Source: Mariprofundaceae bacterium
GTDB lineage: Bacteria > Pseudomonadota > Zetaproteobacteria > Mariprofundales > Mariprofundaceae
Assembly (NCBI GenBank): GCA_015488125.1
Contig: WFOJ01000202.1
Span: 1 to 10,341 of the forward strand
Direction: 5' to 3'
Length of the DNA: 10,341 nucleotides
The translations under genes and the position numbers were made by a program. Numbering within the stretch: position 1 is the stretch's first letter; each line of letters starts with the position of its first letter. A model generated the notes under the pieces. That model searched no databases, was not told where the DNA came from, and was given only the letters and a program-made list of their open reading frames with translations. This document shows positions 1 to 6,674 of the stretch, in pieces.

Positions 1-959
1 ATCTGGAAAAAGCCCTGGACGGGCATATCCCGCCGGGCGATGAAATCGTCTATGGCAAGGAAGAAATGCGCAATGGCAAACCGTTTCGTCAGCCTTATCT
101 GCTGAAAAAACGGGTAGAGCTTTCCGGTACGGAAGTAGCCGATGCGCGTGTGTCCATTGACAATCGCTACGGTGAATATGCCGTTACGCTGAAATTCAGC
201 AGCAAGGGCGCCCGCGTATTTGATCGTTTAACCAAGGAGCACGTCGGCGAGCGCTTTGCCATCATCCTTGAAGGCGCGGTTAATTCCGCACCTGTGATTC
301 GCGAACGCATCTCCGGCGGTACGGCACAGATCACTGGCAGTTTTTCACCGGAAGAAGCGCGGGCACTGGCCATTGTGCTCAAGGCCGGAGCATTGCCTGC
401 ACCGCTTGAAGTGGTGGAAGAGCGCTCCATTGGTCCCAGCCTGGGGCAGGATTCCATTGATCAGGGCATGAACTCGATTATTATCGGTGCCATTCTGGTG
501 CTGATCTTCATGGTCGTCTATTACCGTATGTTTGGCCTGGTGGCCAATGTGGCGCTGATCTTCAATATGCTGCTGATCGTCGCCGCCATGAGCATGATCG
601 GAGCAACGCTGACGCTACCCGGTATTGCCGGCATTGTGCTGACCATTGGTATGGCCGTTGATGCCAATGTATTGATTTTTGAGCGCATTCGGGAGGAACT
701 GCATCTGGGCAAAACGCCGCTGGCTGCGATTGATAGTGGTTATGCCAAAGCCTTTTCAACCATTATGGATGCCAATATCACAACGCTGATTGCCGCCATC
801 GTGCTGTTCCAGTTTGGTACCGGGCCGGTGAAGGGCTTTGCCGTTACCTTGTCGGTCGGTATTATCGCTTCCATGTTTACGGCCATCACCGTCACCCGAG
901 CCATTATTGCCATGACGGTGGAACAACGTGGCCGTCGCATAGCCTCACTCAGTATTTAA
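1..959 (+). CDS. secD: SecD, protein translocase subunit (3' part, start lies before the window)
   Basis: SecD works with SecF at the SecYEG channel in the inner membrane and uses the proton gradient to help complete protein export. The frame is open from base 3, giving 318 visible residues of a protein usually near 600, so the N-terminal membrane segment and part of the periplasmic domain are missing because the window begins inside the gene. The first half is the end of the periplasmic domain, including the LPAPLEVVEERSIGPSLG segment just before the membrane block. After it come hydrophobic segments typical of the RND-like C-terminal domain and the hallmark GMAVDANVLIFERIREE motif (about 646-700), which carries the conserved membrane Asp. 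The ATG at 66 is internal, not the start. secF follows 21 bases after the stop, the usual order. Identification is very secure. Confidence 0.97.
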   Translation, partial: LEKALDGHIPPGDEIVYGKEEMRNGKPFRQPYLLKKRVELSGTEVADARVSIDNRYGEYAVTLKFSSKGARVFDRLTKEHVGERFAIILEGAVNSAPVIRERISGGTAQITGSFSPEEARALAIVLKAGALPAPLEVVEERSIGPSLGQDSIDQGMNSIIIGAILVLIFMVVYYRMFGLVANVALIFNMLLIVAAMSMIGATLTLPGIAGIVLTIGMAVDANVLIFERIREELHLGKTPLAAIDSGYAKAFSTIMDANITTLIAAIVLFQFGTGPVKGFAVTLSVGIIASMFTAITVTRAIIAMTVEQRGRRIASLSI

Positions 960-980
960 GGCGCAACAAGGATACCGGAA

Positions 981-1931
981 ATGGAACTGATTCGACCAGA
1001 CAGTAATATTGATTTCATGGGCAAGCGCAAGATAGCGCTGGGCTTTTCGGCAGTGATGGTATTATTGTCCATCATCATGCTGTTTCCGCAGGTGCGCGGA
1101 CTGAGCTTTGGCATTGATTTCACCGGCGGTACGCTGGTGGAGGTGAAATTCCAGCAGCCCCCATCCATTGCTGATGTGCGCGATGCATTGCTGCCAGCAG
1201 GTTATGGCAAGGCGGTGATTCAGGAATTCGGCGCACCTGAAGAAATCATGATTCGCGTGCAAAACGCCAGCAATGGCAATTCTTCCACGATCAGCACCGC
1301 CGTGCTTGATGCCCTGCACAAGAAGTTCGGCGCTGATGCCGTGACCATGCGGCGTGTGGAGTTTGTCGGCCCACAGGTGGGTGAGGAACTGACGTCAGCA
1401 GGCATTCAGGCGGTATTGTGGGCCATGCTGGCCATTTTGATTTACGTCACCATTCGCTTTCAGTTTCGCTTCGCGCTGGGGGCGGATGTGGCGCTGTTTC
1501 ATGACGTGAGCATTGTGCTGGGCGTGTTTGCCATTACCGGTGCTGAATTCAGCCTGCCGGTGGTAGCAGCGGTGCTGGCGGTGATCGGTTATTCACTGAA
1601 TGACACCATCGTCGTCTTTGACCGCATTCGCGAAAACATGGAAGCCAACCACAAGCGCAAGAACCCCGATGATGAAGTCACGGTGTGCAATGCTTCCATC
1701 AATCAAACGCTGGCGCGCACCCTGATGACTTCACTGACAACCCTGCTGGTGGTGCTGGCGCTGTTTTTCCTCGGCGGTGAAGTGATTCATAACTTTGCGT
1801 TTGCCTTGCTGGTTGGCATTCTGGTGGGAACCTATTCCTCGATTTTTATTGCCAGTCCGGTGATGCTGATGCTGGAAGGTCGCTTCGGGCCTTCTGAAGA
1901 AGAACTCAAAGCCATGGCAGAACGGCCTTAA
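981..1931 (+). CDS. secF: SecF, protein translocase subunit
   Basis: SecF is the membrane partner of SecD in proton-driven protein export. The 316 residues match the usual length (about 300-325). An N-terminal membrane segment (roughly residues 17-35) is followed by the family signature GLSFGIDFTGGTLVEVKF, a small periplasmic domain, the FVGPQVGEEL segment before TM2, and a C-terminal block of membrane helices. The YSLNDTIVVFDRIREN motif is the SecF counterpart of the SecD membrane motif. The start is supported by AAGGAT at 968-973, seven bases before the ATG. It sits 21 bases after secD and 3 bases before the next gene, so it is very probably cotranscribed with both. Nothing in the protein looks unusual. 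Confidence 0.97.
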   Translation: MELIRPDSNIDFMGKRKIALGFSAVMVLLSIIMLFPQVRGLSFGIDFTGGTLVEVKFQQPPSIADVRDALLPAGYGKAVIQEFGAPEEIMIRVQNASNGNSSTISTAVLDALHKKFGADAVTMRRVEFVGPQVGEELTSAGIQAVLWAMLAILIYVTIRFQFRFALGADVALFHDVSIVLGVFAITGAEFSLPVVAAVLAVIGYSLNDTIVVFDRIRENMEANHKRKNPDDEVTVCNASINQTLARTLMTSLTTLLVVLALFFLGGEVIHNFAFALLVGILVGTYSSIFIASPVMLMLEGRFGPSEEELKAMAERP

Positions 1932-1934
1932 GCC

Positions 1935-2336
1935 ATGCAGGGCGGTTCCTTTCAGGCGGATATTTCGCCAGCGATTGTTGCCGGTACGCCACTGGTGCGG
2001 TCTTATGGTGATGATTATTTCCAGTTGCCGGATCAGCGCTGTCACACGGGGATCATGATCCATGCCACCACGCTGATTGCCCCCTGGGGACCAGCATCGC
2101 CGTCGAAGCTGACGCTTCAGGATGTGCAACCGGTGCTGGATGATGCACCGGAAGTGTTTATCCTCGGCACAGGGCGGCGCATCGTCTTCCCTGAACAGGA
2201 CTTCGTCGATGCTTTTCATCAGGCAGGCATTGGTTTTGAGTTCATGGAATCACGCGCTGCTGCTCGTACCTATAATATCATCGCCGGTGAGGGTCGCATT
2301 ATTTCGGCCTGCTTCTTTTTGCCTGGCTGCTGTTGA
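1935..2336 (+). CDS. Mth938-like domain (DUF498) protein
   Basis: This 133-residue protein belongs to the Mth938-like/DUF498 family (bacterial Xcc1710-like branch, related to mitochondrial NDUFAF3). Its biochemical role in bacteria is not established. Visible family features are the opening VRSYGDDYFQL strand, IAPWGP in the middle, the conserved VFILGTGRRIVFP turn (about residues 73-85), and the closing MESRAAARTYNIIAGEGR block, which corresponds to the usual MDT.AACRTYN..l.EGR. No signal peptide or membrane helix is seen, so it is probably cytoplasmic. It begins 3 bases after the secF stop. Its TGA shares bases with the TTG start proposed for waaA, which argues for one transcript. Genes of this family are often found next to secF in proteobacteria. 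Family membership is confident; function is unknown. Confidence 0.87.
   Translation: MQGGSFQADISPAIVAGTPLVRSYGDDYFQLPDQRCHTGIMIHATTLIAPWGPASPSKLTLQDVQPVLDDAPEVFILGTGRRIVFPEQDFVDAFHQAGIGFEFMESRAAARTYNIIAGEGRIISACFFLPGCC
2286..2335 (+). promoter_or_regulatory. Start region of waaA: SD-like sequence and unresolved start codon
   Basis: A GGTGAGGG sequence (2286-2293) inside the end of the DUF498 gene is the only good Shine-Dalgarno-like match near the waaA start. Eight to ten bases after it the waaA frame has no ATG, GTG or TTG. CTG occurs at 2309 (15 bases away) and TTG at 2333. The TTG overlaps the upstream TGA as TTGA, which favours start by translational coupling without a strong binding site. 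A C-TTT-TTG string at 2315-2321 would also allow a -1 shift from the upstream frame into the waaA frame. That is a formal possibility only. Confidence 0.35.
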
Positions 2337-3514
2337 TTACGCCGCGCCATCAGCGTTGCCGTGAGCAGTTGCTGTTGGCCTTGCCGGCAGCCATGCCTGG
2401 CTGTATCTGGGTTCATGCCTGCTCGGTTGGCGAGGTGAATTCAGTTGTGCCGCTGATACGTCGCCTGCTGGCAGATGGTTACCGCGTTCACCTGACCGTG
2501 GTAACGCGGACAGGCCACGCCCATGCCCGACGTTTGTTGAACGGGCATATCGGCCTTTCTTTTTTACCCTGGGATTTGCCCGGCTTTATGCGCCTGCTGG
2601 TGCGCCGCTTGCAACCGGCTCTAATGCTGTTGACAGAAACAGAATTCTGGCCCGGCATGCTGGCCGCCTGCGCCCGCCGTAACATCCCGGTGGTGGGCAT
2701 TAACAGCCGCATTTCCGACCGCTCTTTTCCACGCTATTACGCCAGCCGCTGGCTATGGCAACGCTGGCTGCGTCCGGTGCAATGCTTTTTGCCGCAGAGT
2801 GAGCAGGATGCGCAGCGACTCAGGGCACTTGGCCTGACGGCCCGTATTCATGCCGTTGGTAATCTGAAATATGATATTGCGCCGCCAGATGTGGACACTC
2901 AAGCGCTCCGCCAGCGTCTTGACCCCGGCGGCCAGCGGCCATTGCTGTTGCTGGCCAGCAGCCATGATGATGAAGAAGCGCGTGTCCTTCGCATGTTACC
3001 CCATTGGCGGCGACAATGCCCTGAATTACTGCTGGTACTGGTACCACGGCATCCAGAGCGTTTTGATCATGTTGCGGAACAGGTCTTGCAGCAGGGAGAG
3101 CGTCTGCATCGCTGGCAACAGGGGCAGGCGCTGGCTGAAACAGATGTGGTGCTGGTTGATGCCATGGGCGTGCTTGCTCAGCTGTACGCCGTTGCTGATG
3201 TGGTCATTGTTGGCGGCTCATTGGTGAATATCGGTGGCCATAACCCACTGGAAGCAGCGGTATGCGGACGTGGCGTGTTGATGGGACCGCATGTGCAGAA
3301 TTTTCGCGCGATGGTCAATGAATTGCGGAATGCCAGTGCGATCATTCTCATCCGGGATGATGACGAGCTTCAGGCTGCTGTTGCGCGATTGTTGCAACGT
3401 CCTGATGAGCTGCGTCAACTCCATGCTCATGCTTTCGCTTTCATGCAGCGGCAGCATGGCGTACTCGATGCCGTGATGGACCAGTTACAAGCGTACTTAC
3501 CGCGTACATGCTGA
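2333..3514 (+). CDS. waaA: WaaA/KdtA, Kdo transferase
   Basis: WaaA is a GT-B glycosyltransferase (GT30) at the inner face of the inner membrane that moves Kdo from CMP-Kdo onto lipid IVA. Numbered from the TTG at 2333, landmarks are CIWVHACSVGEV (24-35, with the Glu matching the family's catalytic residue at 34), TETEFWP (101-107), NLKYDI (177-182), LVPRHPERF (236-244) and GGSLVNIGGHNPLEAA (294-309), then MGPH. From this start it has 393 residues against about 425 in E. coli, and the shortfall is all at the N-terminus. The frame is open from 2291 with no ATG or GTG. The TTG forms a TTGA overlap with the upstream stop, whereas the CTG at 2309 would add the hydrophobic LLLFAWLL stretch resembling the usual membrane anchor. 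The usual DTMGEL motif reads DAMGVL (276-281). The C-terminus overlaps lpxK by 7 bases. Function is secure; the start is not. Confidence 0.93.
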   Translation: MITPRHQRCREQLLLALPAAMPGCIWVHACSVGEVNSVVPLIRRLLADGYRVHLTVVTRTGHAHARRLLNGHIGLSFLPWDLPGFMRLLVRRLQPALMLLTETEFWPGMLAACARRNIPVVGINSRISDRSFPRYYASRWLWQRWLRPVQCFLPQSEQDAQRLRALGLTARIHAVGNLKYDIAPPDVDTQALRQRLDPGGQRPLLLLASSHDDEEARVLRMLPHWRRQCPELLLVLVPRHPERFDHVAEQVLQQGERLHRWQQGQALAETDVVLVDAMGVLAQLYAVADVVIVGGSLVNIGGHNPLEAAVCGRGVLMGPHVQNFRAMVNELRNASAIILIRDDDELQAAVARLLQRPDELRQLHAHAFAFMQRQHGVLDAVMDQLQAYLPRTC

Positions 3515-4509
3515 ACCACCTTGGATGCTGGCTGGAACGCCAATGGTGGCAACGCGCCACTCCCCTGCCGGGCTTGCAGCCGCTGGCCAGTATCTATCAG
3601 CGCATCAGCGAACGGCATTTGCAACAGCGCGCCAGCAAGCTTCAGTCCTGCGGTTTGCCGCTGATTTCGATTGGCAATATCACCGTTGGCGGCAGCGGCA
3701 AAACACCGTTTACCTTGTGGCTGGCGGCCAGACTGCAACGGGCCGGATGGCGACCTGTGTTGCTGTGCCGTGGTGATGGCGGCAAAAATACCGCTCCCCA
3801 ATGGGTAACGTCTTCCAGTCTGGCCAGCAACGTCGGTGATGAAGCGCTCATGTTGCATCGTTTGAGCGGGTTGCCGGTGATGGCTGCCCATAACCGCCTG
3901 CTGGCGGCACAACACATCGCCGCTTCAGGCAAGGGCAACGTGATCTTGCTGGATGATGGCTTCCAGTACCGGCAACTGGCGCGACAATGTGATATCGTTC
4001 TGATCCCTGAGGCAGGCGTGGGCAATGGCGGTCTGATTCCCGCTGGCCCATTGCGCGAGCCGTTAAGCGCGCTTGATCGCGCACATATGATTGTGCGCAG
4101 TAGCCAGCAGCCATTGCCCTTGCGGCTACGCCCGGTCACCCAGGGCAAGGAATGGCAGTGGTCAGCATTGCCTGCCGGGCTGGCAGACTGGAACGGCCAG
4201 CGCCCACCACCGGCTCAAGGCAGCAAAGTACAGCTCATTGCTGCCATTGCCCGGCCCGAACGCCTCCGGGCAAGCCTGCAGCAACTGGGCTACATCGTGG
4301 AACAAGGCTTGCTGTTTCGCGATCACTACCGCTATCAGGCCGCGGATATTGCCCGTTTTGCAAGCCTGCGCTTTCCTGTCACCAGCGCCAAGGATGCCGT
4401 CAAACTCCTGCCGCTATGGCCAGCCAACCACCCCTTGTGGGTCGTCGAACAGACGGCCACGGGCGAACAAGGCTTATTCGCTGCCATTCAGACCTTTTTG
4501 TCAGTGTGA
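3508..4509 (+). CDS. lpxK: LpxK, tetraacyldisaccharide 4'-kinase
   Basis: LpxK phosphorylates the 4' position of the tetraacyldisaccharide lipid A precursor, making lipid IVA, the substrate of WaaA encoded just upstream. It acts at the inner membrane. The 333 residues are of normal length. Seen in order are an amphipathic N-terminal stretch with WLERQWW, a P-loop GNITVGGSGKTP (56-67), NVGDEALML (108-116, with the conserved Asp 111), a Walker-B-like LLDDGFQYRQLAR (147-159), IPAGPLREP (177-185), FRDHYRY (270-276) and TSAKDAVKL (292-300). The usual RGYG motif after the P-loop domain reads RGDGG here (88-92). The ATG lies within the end of waaA (7-base overlap), so translation is probably coupled. 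This is the last gene of the block; an insertion-sequence remnant begins about 33 bases after its stop and no clear terminator is seen. Confidence 0.95.
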   Translation: MLNHLGCWLERQWWQRATPLPGLQPLASIYQRISERHLQQRASKLQSCGLPLISIGNITVGGSGKTPFTLWLAARLQRAGWRPVLLCRGDGGKNTAPQWVTSSSLASNVGDEALMLHRLSGLPVMAAHNRLLAAQHIAASGKGNVILLDDGFQYRQLARQCDIVLIPEAGVGNGGLIPAGPLREPLSALDRAHMIVRSSQQPLPLRLRPVTQGKEWQWSALPAGLADWNGQRPPPAQGSKVQLIAAIARPERLRASLQQLGYIVEQGLLFRDHYRYQAADIARFASLRFPVTSAKDAVKLLPLWPANHPLWVVEQTATGEQGLFAAIQTFLSV

Positions 4510-4542
4510 TTCCCACAAAATGCCGCCTGTGCGCCGGGACGG

Positions 4543-4653
4543 GAGGTTATTGAAATCATACACAAGCTCAGTGACCGCCCGAAAAGGCAGCTGAATCTCA
4601 AAACGCCATATGATGTGTTTGAAGAAATAACAGACGTTGAAATCAGGCTATGA
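4543..4653 (+). pseudogene. IS30-family transposase, C-terminal remnant
   Basis: A frame running from about 4543 to the TGA at 4651-4653 encodes some 36 residues, including LSDRPKRQLNLKTPYDVFEE. This fits the end of IS30-family transposases, where the pattern is lNxRPRKxLgxkTPxEvF. Nothing upstream of about 4543 looks like the rest of the transposase: the catalytic DDE residues and the N-terminal HTH are absent, and the element is cut off close to the lpxK stop. An IS30-like terminal repeat follows the stop. Its AT-rich codons differ from the flanking genes. The family call rests on a short motif read by eye and is supported by the nearby repeat. It cannot encode a working enzyme. Confidence 0.62.
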
Positions 4654-4659
4654 TACGAA

Positions 4660-4681
4660 GTTGCACTTATGACCTGAATCA
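4660..4681 (+). repeat. Probable right terminal inverted repeat of the IS30-like remnant
   Basis: Seven to eight bases after the remnant's stop the sequence reads GTTGCACTT, ATGACC, TGAATC. The right ends of IS30-family elements have the same layout, with GTTGC near the transposase stop and TGAATC toward the tip. The outer boundary is not certain. A perfect 12-base palindrome GGAAAATTTTCC (4682-4693) follows directly and could be a preferred target or chance. No matching left repeat is present in the window, which agrees with a truncated element. Confidence 0.5.
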
Positions 4682-4693
4682 GGAAAATTTTCC

Positions 4694-5038
4694 CGAACCG
4701 GAGGGTAAGGCATAGTGGCATTTAACCCAAAGGTTCACCATCGCCGGTTAATTCGGCTGCGGGGATATGATTATTCTCACATGGTGCGTACGGTTTGTGC
4801 GCAACACGTGCATGATTGTTTGGTGAAATGATATTGGGCTTTTGGTCGCACCCAAATGCCCGGCAGTTGCTAATACGGCTGTTCATGCGTTAGCGTTTGC
4901 ATGCGCCGCCTGAGTACTTGTAATTCGCTCTTCAGTTCGCCATGAGGCATGCTGTGAGGTGGCCAACAACTGACAGAGCTTTCGGTTAGTGATGCATGGT
5001 ATCACACAAGCGCAATGATCCAGTGAGGGAAAGACAGC
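4694..5038. other. Intergenic DNA with no recognised gene
   Basis: These 345 bases between the IS remnant and the DHH gene hold no convincing coding frame, tRNA or known riboswitch that I can recognise. Small secondary-structure elements are present: GCCG-gttaatt-CGGC near 4750, and TTTGG-tcgcac-CCAAA near 4840. A candidate promoter and the ribosome binding site of the next gene lie at the right end. The region could be flanking DNA brought in or disturbed by the insertion sequence. Confidence 0.5.
4897..4924 (+). promoter_or_regulatory. Candidate sigma-70-type promoter for the DHH phosphoesterase gene
   Basis: TTGCAT (4897-4902) and TGTAAT (4919-4924) are separated by 16 bases. The -10 matches five of six consensus bases but the -35 only three, so this is a modest candidate. 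It would give a leader of roughly 110 bases before the ATG at 5039. The gene stands alone on its strand after a long gap, so some promoter is expected in this region. Confidence 0.3.
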
Positions 5039-5971
5039 ATGACAAACAAAAAATTTCGACTGGTTACACGCAGCGATTTTGATGGCCTGGTTTGCGCCGT
5101 TTTGCTCAAGCATCTTGATATGCTGAACGAAATCAAATTTGTCCACCCCAAGGATATGCAGGACAACAAGATCAGCATCGGCCCGGATGATATTACCACC
5201 AACCTGCCTTATGTGCCCGAAGCTCACCTGGCTTTTGACCACCACTTGTCTGAAACCATGCGCAACACAGGCAAGGCGGATAATCATATCATTGATCCTG
5301 AAGCGCCTTCCGCAGCACGTGTCGTTTATGAATATTATGGTGGTGCCGACGTCTTCCCGGCAGAGTGGAATGATATGATGGAAGCAGTGGATAAAGCGGA
5401 CTCAGCGCAATTCTCCCGCGAGGAGATCCTTCACCCACAAGGCTGGGTGCTGCTCAATTTCCTGATGGATTCGCGTACAGGCCTGGGACGTTTTCGCGAT
5501 TTCCGCATTTCGAATTACAACCTGATGATGGCACTGATTGATTATTGCAAAAATCATCCCATTGAAGAAATCATGGCGTTGCCGGATGTTAAGGAGCGCT
5601 CCGAACTGTATTTCTCCCATGAAGCATTATTCAGGGAACAGCTTCAGCGCTGTGCCAAAGTTTACGATAATCTGGTGGTCCTTGATTTGCGTCAGGAAGA
5701 AACCATTTATGCAGGTAATCGTTTCATGATTTATGCGCTGTTCCCTCAGTGCAATATCTCCATCCATGTGTTGTGGGGACTGAATAAACAGAATACCGTA
5801 TTCGCCACAGGCAAATCGATTCTCAACCGTAGTTCAAAGACCAATATCGGTGCATTAATGCTGGAATATGGTGGTGGCGGTCATGAAAACGCAGGCACAT
5901 GCCAGATTGCCAATGATGAAGCGGACAAGGTGCTGGAAGCCCTGATCAGCAGAATCAACGCCGATGGCTGA
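5039..5971 (+). CDS. DHH/DHHA1-family phosphoesterase (exopolyphosphatase-like)
   Basis: This 310-residue protein is a metal-dependent phosphoesterase of the DHH superfamily, which includes nanoRNases, cyclic-dinucleotide phosphodiesterases and exopolyphosphatases. The substrate here cannot be told from sequence. Motifs seen are RSDFDG (11-16, metal-binding Asps), FDHH (66-69), DKAD (118-121) and the DHHA1 signature GGGGHENAG (278-286, usually GGGHxxAAG). No signal peptide or membrane helix is visible, so it is likely cytoplasmic. No CBS, GGDEF or PAS domain is attached. GAGGG at 5025-5029, nine bases before the ATG, supports the start. It is monocistronic: an IS remnant lies upstream and trmO converges from the right with 7 bases between the stop codons. 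A 5-bp GATGG-ctga-CCATC hairpin (5963-5976) spans the stop and could help end transcription, but it is weak. Family assignment is confident. Confidence 0.88.
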   Translation: MTNKKFRLVTRSDFDGLVCAVLLKHLDMLNEIKFVHPKDMQDNKISIGPDDITTNLPYVPEAHLAFDHHLSETMRNTGKADNHIIDPEAPSAARVVYEYYGGADVFPAEWNDMMEAVDKADSAQFSREEILHPQGWVLLNFLMDSRTGLGRFRDFRISNYNLMMALIDYCKNHPIEEIMALPDVKERSELYFSHEALFREQLQRCAKVYDNLVVLDLRQEETIYAGNRFMIYALFPQCNISIHVLWGLNKQNTVFATGKSILNRSSKTNIGALMLEYGGGGHENAGTCQIANDEADKVLEALISRINADG

Positions 5972-5978
5972 CCATCAT

Positions 5979-6674
5979 TTACGGTATCCGTTGCAATGCC
6001 TCCACCTGTGCCGTATGATGATTGACACGAAAAGTGATGTCCCATTGCCATAGTCGCATATGATACGGACGTGTGGCATTATGATGATATGCCGGGCGAG
6101 GATCCTGTTGCAGCAGTTGTACAATCAGTTCGCGGATATCAGGATGCTGGCGGGCCGCCTGCTGACACTGCGCTTCAGCCGCAGGCAGGAACATGACGGA
6201 CAATGGCTCAACAGGCGTTGACCACGGCGCACGAGCATCGGCAATCGCATCACTGTACGGCACATAGGGCTTGATATCAAAGACGGGTGTCCCGTCGAGA
6301 AGGTCAACACCGGCAAGATGCAAGTGCAATCGCCGACCTTCGTGAGCCAGGCGCTGCAACTTCACCACCGATAAACCAAGGTGATTAGGACGGAAGCTGG
6401 AACGGCAGGCAAAAACACCGCAGCGCGTATTGCCACCGAGTCGGGGAGGGCGCGCTGTCGGTGTTGGCTTGCGCTCGCGGTGTTGATGAAACTGAAAGAT
6501 CAGCCACAGGTGCGACCACGCCTCCAGTCCCCGCACGGCATCAGCCGTATTCCAGGGCGGCAGCAGTTCAAGTATGGCTGTAGCTGCCGGTGCCAGTCCC
6601 GGCTGACGCGGGATGCCAAATTTTTCGCTGAAACAGGAATGAACAATGCCAACAGGGCGAAGGGAATCATTCAT
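5979..6674 (-). CDS. trmO: TrmO (TsaA/YaeB), tRNA-Thr t6A37 N6-methyltransferase
   Basis: TrmO methylates N6 of t6A37 in threonine tRNAs using SAM; it is a small beta-barrel cytoplasmic enzyme. From the ATG at 6674 it has 231 residues, the usual size. Family landmarks are RPVGIVHS (6-13), FGIPRQPGL (19-27), the LWLIFQFH strand (56-63), RPPRLGG (75-81), GVFACRSSFRPNHLGLS (86-102), GVDLLDGTPVFDIKPYVPYSD (122-142, read in two halves around LDGTP), and the C-terminal extension ending in a beta-rich segment. The ATG lies in an 8-base overlap with the ATPase gene (ATGAATGA), which suggests coupled translation. A GTG four codons upstream (6684-6686) is the alternative start and would add MSAA. It is the last gene of the minus-strand group, and its stop is 7 bases from the convergent phosphoesterase stop. 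The tRNA role appears unrelated to the upstream ATPase, so cotranscription may be incidental. Confidence 0.93.
   Translation of the reverse strand: MNDSLRPVGIVHSCFSEKFGIPRQPGLAPAATAILELLPPWNTADAVRGLEAWSHLWLIFQFHQHRERKPTPTARPPRLGGNTRCGVFACRSSFRPNHLGLSVVKLQRLAHEGRRLHLHLAGVDLLDGTPVFDIKPYVPYSDAIADARAPWSTPVEPLSVMFLPAAEAQCQQAARQHPDIRELIVQLLQQDPRPAYHHNATRPYHMRLWQWDITFRVNHHTAQVEALQRIP

Noticed and set aside
1731..2219. 162-codon minus-strand frame across secF and the DUF498 gene
   Set aside because: Low-complexity His/Gln/Arg-rich shadow of two well-supported plus-strand genes.
4091..4594. Long open frame overlapping the second half of lpxK
   Set aside because: It is an alternative frame of lpxK with no conserved features; lpxK itself is certain.
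4767..4826. Small 19-codon frame (ATG to TGA) in the intergenic region
   Set aside because: Too short, with unusual composition and no supporting ribosome site or known similarity.
5963..5976. GATGG-CTGA-CCATC hairpin as a bidirectional terminator for the convergent genes
   Set aside because: The stem is only 5 bp with no U tract; noted in the gene entry but not strong enough as a feature.
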